From Dasypus novemcinctus (lineage: Eukaryota; Chordata; Mammalia; Cingulata; Dasypodidae): DNA of 64,000 bases. A program made the position numbers and the translations under genes. Numbering within the stretch: position 1 is the first letter of the stretch; the number at the start of each line of letters is the position of its first letter. The DNA lies in the NCBI RefSeq assembly GCF_030445035.2, contig NC_080696.1, forward strand, positions 25,991,661 to 26,055,660, in the 5' to 3' direction. Under the pieces are notes generated by a model that saw only the letters and a program-made list of their open reading frames with translations, ran no database searches and was not told where the DNA came from. This document shows, in pieces, positions 55,600-64,000 of this stretch.

Positions 55600-56420
55600 G
55601 AGGTTTTTTTAATTAGCATTTTTATTGTATTTTTTGAAGATACATAGATCACCAAAAAAGTTACATTAAAAAAAATAAGAGGTTCCCACATACCCCACCC
55701 CCCACCCCATCCAATCCTCCCACATCCATTGCATTTGGTGAATACATCTTGAAGCACTGCTGCACTGCATGGATTATAGTTCACATTGCATGGATTATAG
55801 TTCACATTGTAGTTTAACTCTCCCCCAGTACATTCAGTGGGTTATGGCAGGATATATAATGTCTGGCATCTGTTCCTGCAATATCATTTAGCACAACTAC
55901 AAGTCCTGAAAATGCCTCCACATCACATCTCTTCTTCCCCCTCCCTGCCCTCAGCAACTACCGTGGCCACTTTCTCCACATCAGTGCTACAGTTTCTTCT
56001 ATTGCTAGTAACAGTATTTCTATAGTAAAATACCAGTAAGTCAACTCTAATCCATATTTTATTCCTCCATCTTGTGGACCCTGGGAAGGTGATTTCCACT
56101 CCACCTCTATATCAAGAGGAGACTTAGATTCCACATGGTTGATGGATGTGATTCTCCTGCTTGGAGTTGTAGGCACTCTCGGTTCCCTGTTGTGGTGGTT
56201 GATCATCCTCACTGCCGTTAGCTGACCTGGTAAGTCCAATGACCCAGAGAGTAGGAGGTGCAACTCTGTTGAGGCTCAGGGCCCAGCTGGCACATGGCCA
56301 GTCCAGAGATTCAAGTCTCCTTGAATACACCAACCCCAGTGCCAAACACAGTTTCAGTAAAAGTGACAGGAGAGGCATGTGTGGAAAGGTCACATCTAAG
56401 TCCAACATTTTTGGAGGGAT
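55600..56420 (-). mobile_element. Antisense LINE-tail-like repeat, third copy
   Basis: It is collinear with the copies at 36290 and 45108: T-rich left end ('attagcatttttattgtatttttt'), 'gaggttcccacatacccca' (55679), then the same 0.8 kb up to about 56420. The internal sequence 'actgcatggattatagttcacattg' is duplicated once at 55766-55810. It is shorter than the other two at its 5' (right) end. Confidence 0.65.
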
Positions 56421-58753
56421 TTAAACCTGAAGGTGACAAAGTCTGCTTTTCACAGAATTTCAAGTTCCTCCTGGTGTGGACTGGGAAATGAAAACAAGGT
56501 GGCCATGATTTCCTCAAGATCACATTGCCAGAACTCAGCCCTGTTTCAAGTTGTTTCTTGCTGTTTCCCACTCCACCTTGTAATTCTCCCTTCTCTTCAT
56601 TTGTGCATTGGCCAGATGTGAGACCAGGCCTCAAGTTTACCATGAATTTTCTCCCATCCACCTGATGCTATTCTTGGGAAGTATAAGTTAGATTTGGTCC
56701 CTTGAGTAGAAGGGGAAACTTGGCAGACTCTGAGAGACACATAGACATGTCCAGAGTCACAGAACTGGTAGGAGGAAGAAGGTTCTGAAACAACTTCAGT
56801 TTCCTCAGATGGTTCATGATGCCCCAGGCCTCAGTGGGGCAGTCTGGAGGCCTGTGCTTGGAAAATTGTGTACAGATGGGAAATGTCATGAGATAGGAGT
56901 GTAGACTGTCAGCAGCCCAGAGGAGACATGGAGGAGTTGTTATCCAAGGAGGAGTCACAGGAAGTGATGCAGGACGTTACCTCACTTCCCTGGAGTTAGA
57001 ACAATACAACAGAAGTTTGAACCCTGGTAACCAGGCACCCACGTTCTAGAGACTGCCCCCTGACAGCTCATTCAGGCACAGATGCTCAAGGAAAGATGTT
57101 CTCTCATTGTTGTCTACCTGCTTCACCTGGTATTGGCCATGGAAAACCTCACAATGAGAGCTTTATCTGATGCTTCAGGCATTGGCTCATCCAGTTAGTG
57201 GCTGGCAGTACCAGAAGGGGAGGCCTGGGATTGGTGCCAGCTACTCAGACATTGAGTCTGAGCTGTGGAGGTGTCATTTCCCTCCTGGGGGGGGGATGGG
57301 GGGAGATGTACGCAGGCAGGGTCTTTGCCTCATCATGGAGTAGAACTTTAAGTGGGGTTGTTCCTCTGGGTGACTACCAGGCTGGACCTTGATGCCTCAT
57401 GGCCCTGCTGATGACCCTGTCTTTGCTGCACTCCAACTGTGAGACCAGCTCAGAGCAGAATGACAGTATCATCAACACCACCTCCCTGACTAGGGCACCA
57501 GCACACATGGCCATCAACAGAGGCTGGAACAGTCCTGAGGTGAGATGGAAGCTGAGGGTTCTGTACACTCAGGTCTGAGACAGCCAGGGGACTCCCAGAC
57601 CATCCCTACTCTGGCAGAATCTCTAAGCTTCCTGCCAGGTATTCCCCTTCTTGGTACTCAGTCCCACTCCTTGAGGAATCTAGAACTCCACCCCAGCCTG
57701 AACACCAAGCCTCAGTTGTGACCAGGTGCAATACATGCTGGAATATCAGAAATGAGGCTTTTATAATGATTCATCTGCATGTTAAACCATGACAGTCTTT
57801 GTTTTTGATCCTGCTTTGGTGGATTGCTCTATCTGCCCCTAGGTGCTCCCCATCCCCAGGTGTACCATATGCACTCAGCTAGACTGCCTCTCAACATCTT
57901 CTCCATCCATATGCATCCTCATGTTTCCTACATTGTTTCTATTCAAAAAGGGCTAGAAGATTATACAGTACTTTATATTTCTCTGCAACCTGCAAATTCA
58001 TGGAAATCAATATATGACCCTTGCAGGTCAGGTGACAGGGCTACAACATGTTTTAAAGGGGAGGCCAGAATCCTGAAAAGTCCAGTCTCACTGCCCTTGC
58101 AACTAGATGGGAATCCTTCCTCTTGCCATTTCAACAGGTCTGCAGGGAAAGTCATATGATCATGAATAGTCTAATGTTTCCAGTTCTCCCAGTATGGGCT
58201 CCCAGGAATGGGATGTCAAACAGACATATTTAATGTTTGAATGGCTGGGGTCAGGTGTCATGAAATAATTCAGACATCCAAAACAGGCAATGAAGGCTGA
58301 TGCTTTTCTGCAATCCAGTGACATTGGTTGTCAACAGTCTGAAAATTTGTCCATCTGATGTCAGCAAGGCAAAACCATATTTGCAATTGCCCCATTAGAA
58401 GTTGATCTACCCTTGAATATTTTCAAGACCATTTGGAATTTCTCTTCTCTGTGGCATCAGCTCATTTCTTGGGCAATCCAGGGTCTTTCTCCCTCTTGGA
58501 AAGTCTAGGAATTTATCCCTTACAGAATCTGGTATCACCTTAGACTCAGATCCTCAAAACTTCCTTTAATTTTAAAATGGGGAGTAAAGAGTTTTGAGGT
58601 CTTTGAAATCAAGTGCATGAACACAGGATGGGTCTTCCTATGTCCTGTCACCAACTTAGAGGGACCCATGGTCCATCTTCTGCTACAGTCACTGATTACA
58701 AGGACTCCCAGGTTTGAGATCCAGTTATAACCATCCTTTTGGACATGTTGCAG
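56421..58753. other. Mostly single-copy DNA; possible exon at 57420-57541
   Basis: Around 57420-57541 a frame reads LHSNCETSSEQNDSIINTTS and ends GAG|GTGAGA, a plausible donor. It might be another RasGEF-domain exon of the Ral-GDS family, but the match is weak. The rest shows no recognised feature. Confidence 0.3.
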
Positions 58754-58995
58754 CTGCTGACTTCATGTCTATTTTTGCCCCAACACTCCACCTGCCACTG
58801 TGAAAATGACCCTGCTGAGGATGTGAACGAGATCAGCCTGTTGCAGACAAATTTCAGGTCCAGCAGGAAGGAGAAGCCAGTGCAGTACCTAGCGCTTGCC
58901 CACCTGGGCAGGGAGTACCTGGAAACATGCAACATCCTGGGAAACGTTCAAGCTTTCCTCCCCACCCAAAGCATAGGGATACAAAGGGTCACCAG
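58754..58995 (+). pseudogene. Candidate exon similar to the C-terminal RasGEF part of RGL/Ral-GDS
   Basis: An acceptor TTGCAG ends at 58753, the frame is open for 80 codons, and a strong donor CAG|GTGAGC lies at 58995/58996. The peptide contains 'VNEISLLQTNFRSS', which I align with the 'EMQLLQ' / 'QIKLLQ' helix of the family, and downstream 'HLGREYLETCNIL', which can be laid over the 'QLSDKESYKLSC' segment. The similarity is low and partly judged by eye. If correct, a second, plus-strand member of the family lies about 58 kb from the minus-strand exons. I cannot tell gene from pseudogene. Confidence 0.35.
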
Positions 58996-60976
58996 GTGAG
59001 CACACCACGCCTTCCTTGGCCTCGGCTCTACCAGTCTTCCCCATGACACTTTGGAGGTTAATTAATTTCTCTGAGCCTCAGGTGGCTCCTTGGAAGGGTA
59101 CAGGGTTAGAGGTCACACAACAAAATGTTACTGAGTGGATTGAATGGGATGAGACATGGGAAGTGCTGACCAAGGCCAGGCCCTGCATGATCAGCTGTCA
59201 TAGGGGCTGGGGATGGGCAGAATTATTTTCCATTCACATACAGAAAAGCCACTGAGTAACCTCTCAACTCCCCCAGGGCAAGGCACAGGCCAATTTTCTC
59301 TTGTAAAGGAGATTGAAGGTTCCATTCTGGAGGTCTTCAACCAAGGTCTAGTTAAAAGGCATTGAAGGATCTGGAGAAGTGGGAGAGGTGAAATCTGACA
59401 TCTGGGACTGTGATGGCTGAGCTCAATCAATAAATAAAGAGTGGGTGACAATGTGTCATTGCAAAATTTAGTAGTCAAAATAATGAAGGAGGAAAAATAC
59501 CTGCCTTTTGTACATCCATTCCACAGGGCAGTCAGGTAAAAACAATAGAATTCACAAGCAGAGTGAGAACACAGCATGTTAGATGTGATGCACTATGGCT
59601 TTCTCTGGGTATGTGGAAGTTTGCCAGGACTGTGAAGAGCAAGTCACCTGGTCATAAGAAAAATGTGAGTGGGCACTATGTCAAGAACAAGGGCACCAAA
59701 TGACACAGATGAGTAAGAAATCTGCAGTGAGGAAGTGGTCGGAAAGTTTTTGTTACATCCCTGTGTCCCACAAATTTTGTGCTTCCCATCTTAGATTAAT
59801 TTCTCACTAACTGCCCCCTCCTGCAACTGGAATCCATGGTCCCAGGAGTATAGATGTGTTGAGAAACTGCTACCCACTCTCCATGGATGCCCAAATTAGT
59901 ATGATGAGAAGTAGGCAAGGTGGGGTCGTGCAGTGCCCATACCACCACCACCAACAACAACAACAAAACAGTATGAAAGGGATGAGACAATCACAAGACC
60001 TCAAAGAATATGGCAGCTCTTGGAAATTGGACCTCAGGCTGAAGAACAGTTAGGAACTGGAAGATGGGGTAGGAGGTCCCCATTCTGCAGGTATTTAAGA
60101 GCATCTAAATTTTTTTAAAAGAGTATAATGAGCAGGGCAGTCTTGCCTTTCAGTGCCTTACCATAGACCAGATTTCTTATGGAGGGGGCAGGGAAGACTG
60201 ACAGATGTGTATGAAGGGCTCTGATATACGTAAGATTAGTTCAAATGTTGGACAGGAGCCTTCTATGATTGACAATAGTCCTCAGAACTCAGCTAGGGAA
60301 CAGTCAGCCACTGCCAGGTCTAAGAGTGTTTGGGGCATAGTTTCAGGGACTGGGGATGGGCAGGGGCATGCACAGGAGTCTGTAAACACACAGATGGATC
60401 CCTTCAGAAGAGAAAAGGATTGAAATAGAAGGCCTCTCTGATCTGCTATCTATTCTTCTCTCACATTTCCATCAGCTCTATGCTCAGAACCTGGGGGGAC
60501 TATGCCAGTGGGATCTTTTTCCATTGTCATAGATCTTTTATAGTCAAGGACCTGATGTCATCAATGCATATGAAATTTATAGGATTTTCATGTCAATGGA
60601 GGTCCAATTCTGCTCATGCCCATTTTGTGTTTCAGCAGTCAAAGGCATCCATGCCAGAAGGTGAGGAATTCTTGGAGTAGGTGTAAGACTGAGCAGAGGT
60701 CATGGGTGGAGAATCCAGGCAAGATCTCCAGGGCTGGGGTTGTCCAAGAGTAAGAGGAACCTCAGAAGGGACATTGGGTGGCCAACTACCCAGGAAAGTT
60801 GCCTCTTTTAGGTGTGGTGGGTTTGGGTTTTTGCATCTAAAAAGCTTGGGAATAATTTCTGCCTTTCAAATGGCACCTGGAAACTATCAAGCGGGGGAAC
60901 CCTCTTCCTCTTCTAGTTCTAGTGCCACCTCCATCACCTACCTCTATCTTAGCAACTTCTACTCCATCACCAGCAC
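58996..60976. other. Single-copy DNA with no secure gene
   Basis: Possible but unconvincing exon-like stretches were noted. A short (CCA/CAA)n tract lies at 59938-59968. No transposon motif was recognised. Confidence 0.4.
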
Positions 60977-61282
60977 ATGAAGATCTGGAGTTCCTTCCAA
61001 CTATTGATCTGGAAGAGTTTTGGAATTGGAACAAAGTTCGTGGTGCATTATTGTGAGTCTAGACCTGTGTGTTATTCAAAATTCATTCCCAAGATGGTGG
61101 CACAAATGCCACCAGGACCAGGTATGGAACTGGATGCAACACCATTCCCAGCTCCAGCATCACTGCTCTCTGGAGAGTTCTCTGAGAAGCTGGAGACAGC
61201 CCAAGCTGAAGATGAAGCCTTGGACCTAATTCTTCATTTTGGCCCAACCCAAGAGCAGGAGCCTTCCTTACCCCCTCCATAG
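60977..61282 (+). other. Unassigned open frame of 101 codons with acidic, proline-rich end
   Basis: The frame has a hydrophobic first third, then MPPGPGMELDATPFP, and an acidic stretch ending in a proline run before TAG at 61280. The downstream 100 bases are T-rich and look like a 3' UTR or intron. The proline/glutamate composition recalls the linker of Ral-GDS-like proteins, but there is no alignable motif. It may be a chance frame. Confidence 0.25.
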
Positions 61283-63529
61283 AAAGCCATTTTTTCCCTC
61301 TGTGTAACTTTTTTCCTCATCTTCTATATCTTTCCTGATTGTATTTATTTTTTCATTTTAAGTATATTTTAAATTTATTTATTTACTATATCCCATTATC
61401 ATGTGAATATCAGTGTCTTGGGTATATTTATCATTGAGCAACTGTTGTCACTGTCTGGTCCAGAACCTGTCTTCACTCTTAACTGGAACCTCACCCTGCT
61501 GCACATTTACTCTCCATTTTCACCTCATTTGCATGCCGAGAACCACTAATCTGCTTCTTTTTCTTTGTATCCCCATGCCCTAAGTCCTACTTTCAGCATG
61601 TGGAGATTCTTAGGGCCTGACCCAGATTTGGGCTCAGTCTGGGAGCCTTTTTAATTTTCTGAGTTAGGTTAAGAGATCAGCTAGAATGTCAGGGAACAGG
61701 ATTGGAACCCAAACCATGGCTCACAGCAGAGGTGTTATCTTAGCAACACTCTTTTGCTGGGACCCTCCTGTCTTCTGCTCCTTGCCAACTGCACAATCCC
61801 ACACACCTTTTTCAGTTTTTCTGTGTCTGTCCAGAAGGATATTATAGCCTTGTTGATAATATGTCCATAATCAAGCTGGTAGCATAAGTCACCCCTGTGA
61901 CATACTGAAAATTGTCCACATGATCTCCCCACACCAAGTAGGGCAGGTGGGCATCCAGGAGCATGTGAGAACAGTAGATAGAGGTCTTGGTCCTGCTGAG
62001 GATGTCTGGGGTGAATGCTCAATTTTCCCAGGTGCTCACTTGGGTACCCATACCATGAATATTCCTGGAGGAGGCTATTTGGGGAGATGGAGTGCTCCAG
62101 GGAATGCCCTAGGACTCCCAAAGAAACTGGAATTCTTATGCCTAGACAAGGAAAAGCCATCGGCAGAAGGTAGAGTGCAGGATGGCTGTGGAGAGAGACA
62201 CATAGAGCTGTAAATGGGCAAGAGGGGGTTGGTTGAGAGAATATCTGGTGAGCTACAGGGTAGATTAAGCACCTGAGCTCATCAAATTGGGCATCAGGCC
62301 CATTGCCTGGAATATGCATTCTGTATTCAGGTTAATAGGAAAGGAGTGTTCAGCTCCAGGAACAAGAGAATGGACCAGGTCAAGGACAAAGGACATAGAC
62401 CAGGGAAGGCCCCGTGGCCATATCAATTGAGAGCTAAGCTCCTGAATGTCCATGGAGAAGGACTCCCAGAGAGAGGGTGAGGGTCTGAGGACAGTAAACG
62501 TGTACCCTGGGGTTTCTACAGGGTCCCAGAAAGGCTTTCGTGCATTTATGCCCTGCTGTCAGACGTCAAAGTACGTTCAAACACCACAATGTTCTTGCTG
62601 ACTGATGGAAGCCTTAGGGTGGGATGGCCTGCTACACTTTCCCCAACATTGGCCTCTCATCAGGATGTTGCTGGGTCCCTACAGTGAGTGAATAAATGAG
62701 AAGACTGGACATGGGCCAGAAGCCCAAGAATCTACTGTTTCTTCCCCAGCAATGGTTTTGATTATAGAGGACTTCAACTGAGAAGCACTTTAAATAAATT
62801 TTTAACTTACAATAGTAATTCTGAGATGTGCTCTTTCTCAGGTAGCAAGCAATCATCTCTGTTGCCTCTCTATTATCCCTCACTGTCTGTCAAAAGGACA
62901 GGAATTTAATGGTCTGAACTACCATCTGACCAATGGTCACATGTGGTTTTGCTCCCCAACGTTAGAGCCTCTTTCTTGGATGAGCTCTGGGCACCAATGC
63001 AGGATGTGACCCCAGGGCCTCCTGGGCAACTTCCACATAGTTGACAAGACCAGCCTTCCCCAGAGTGGGGCTATGAGGGGTTGGTCACCTCTCCATACAT
63101 AGGGGGTCCTTGACAGATCCTGGCAGTGTCCCTGAGTTCAGGAGATGGAGCTGGGTGCTCAAAGGCAAGGAGGTGACTGGAGTTTTCAAGGCAGTGTGCT
63201 CGAGAGAGGGAGCTGGAGGCAGTGCAGAGAGCTACCCAAGGTTAGAGAAAGTCAAAGAGAGAGCAAGCTACAGAGCTGCACAGAGGGTGCCCAGTGGGCT
63301 TCAGCTGAGCATAGTGCATGCACAGAGCTATGCAAGCCTCTCCAGACAAAGGGCAAAGTCAACAGAAAAGACCAGGCAGAGCAATTATCAGAGCTCATAA
63401 AGGATGGGGTATAGTTCATGTTCTTACCAGTCAGGGTGGGAAAGTCTCATAATTCAGGTGGTATCAGGTAGAGCACAGAGAGACTGGTCTCACTTGAGGA
63501 TTCATTGGCATAAAATAAATATTGCAAAA
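61283..63529. other. Mostly single-copy DNA with no secure gene
   Basis: No repeat family was recognised. A possible exon start after 'tttctacag' at 62521 reads 'RLSCIYALLSDVK', which faintly resembles the family motif FSSxYAILSALQ, but has no good donor. Confidence 0.35.
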
Positions 63530-64000
63530 CATATCAATAATTCTATAGCACCTTTTAAAAAGTAGAACTAATAAACAATTTCAGCAAAATGTCAGATTAC
63601 AATATTAACATGTAAAAATCAGTGATCTTTCAAAAACCCAAAATGAACTACCTGAAATTGAAACTAAGAAAATGTCCATTATATTAGCATCTAAATGAAA
63701 AAAAAAATATTTAGGAATAAATTTTAAAAAGAAAGTGAAAGAAATGTACTTGATAAATACAAAACACTGATATAAAAAATTTAAAATGACTGAACTAAAT
63801 GGACAAAACCCTGTGTTCATGGATAGAAAGATTGAATATTTTTAAGATGTCAATGCTACCCCAAAGGAAGTATAGATCATGTAAAACCTAATTAAATTCA
63901 GCAGCATTTTTTTTTCAGTAATGGGAAAACTTATTAAACATATGGAAATCAAATAGCCCAGAACAGTCAAAACAATTTTGAACTAGAACAAAATGGAGAA
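63530..64000 (+). mobile_element. L1 ORF2 fragment at the right edge
   Basis: The order 'aacaatttcagcaaaatgtcag' (63576), 'ggaataaattttaaaaagaaagtg' and 'atgtcaatgctaccc' (63847) is that of L1 ORF2 downstream of the reverse transcriptase core (compare 29050-29360 in L1-C). It is interrupted by stops and runs off the window. Confidence 0.78.

Noticed and set aside
62522-62620. RasGEF exon reading RLSCIYALLSDVK
   Set aside because: The resemblance to the FSSxYAILSALQ motif is only a few residues, the frame lacks a credible donor, and no neighbouring exon supports it.
16000-64000. CRISPR arrays, bacterial operons or phage modules
   Set aside because: Repeats found are eukaryotic transposons, microsatellites or LTR-internal arrays; no regular repeat-spacer structure and no prokaryotic gene spacing were seen.

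Overview
The window is mammalian nuclear DNA, most probably from an armadillo (Dasypus, Xenarthra). The organism call rests on at least four DAS-type SINEs (tRNA-Ala-derived, about 330-455 bp, three of them with a very characteristic body), on L1 copies of one lineage-specific type, and on intron-bearing and processed mammalian gene remnants. There are no bacterial-type genes or operons, and almost all long open frames are fragments of transposable elements.

Layout. 1-7.7 kb: mostly single-copy sequence with two well-formed minus-strand exons of a Ral-GDS/RGL-like guanine nucleotide exchange factor (370-456 and 930-1020), then AT-rich DNA with two DAS SINEs. 7.76-8.2 kb: an ERV-L-type solo LTR. 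9.17-13.42 kb: an L1 (here L1-A) with a promoter region containing a 399-bp duplication, an ORF1, a deleted ORF2 and a repeated 3' UTR. 13.4-19.7 kb: an older L1 (L1-B) split by another repeat, followed by degenerate LINE-tail-like sequence. 20.0-41.9 kb: a deep nest. L1-D is split three times: by a DAS SINE, by L1-C (22.09-31.64 kb), which itself holds a class II (HERV-K-like, tRNA-Lys primer) provirus at 24.38-28.06 kb, and by an ERV-L provirus (31.83-41.17 kb), which itself holds a 2.85-kb antisense LINE-like insertion. 42.8-44.1 kb: a DAS SINE and an L1 ORF2 piece. 44.5-45.1 kb: an intronless, fully open 115-codon retrocopy of CDK2AP1. 45.1-46.3 kb: another antisense LINE-tail-like repeat. 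46.65-47.58 kb: a GC-rich LTR with CCAAT and TATA boxes on the minus strand. 48.07-48.49 kb: an OR14-like olfactory receptor pseudogene cut off by a class I ERV (tRNA-Glu-like primer site) that runs to about 54.9 kb with recognisable gag, protease, reverse transcriptase, RNase H and integrase. 55.6-56.4 kb: a third antisense copy of the LINE-tail repeat. 56.4-63.5 kb: mainly single-copy DNA with a possible plus-strand exon of the same exchange-factor family. 63.5-64 kb: the start of another L1 ORF2 fragment.

The genes do not form a pathway. The window records gene duplication and decay together with several waves of insertion. The most noteworthy objects are the class II provirus with an extra inverted LTR end inside a perfect 6-bp target duplication, the intact CDK2AP1 retrocopy, the multi-level nest, the promoter-like GC-rich LTR, and a repeat present three times in antisense that shares a short open frame. 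All viral and L1 reading frames seen here are broken, and they are described only as remnants.
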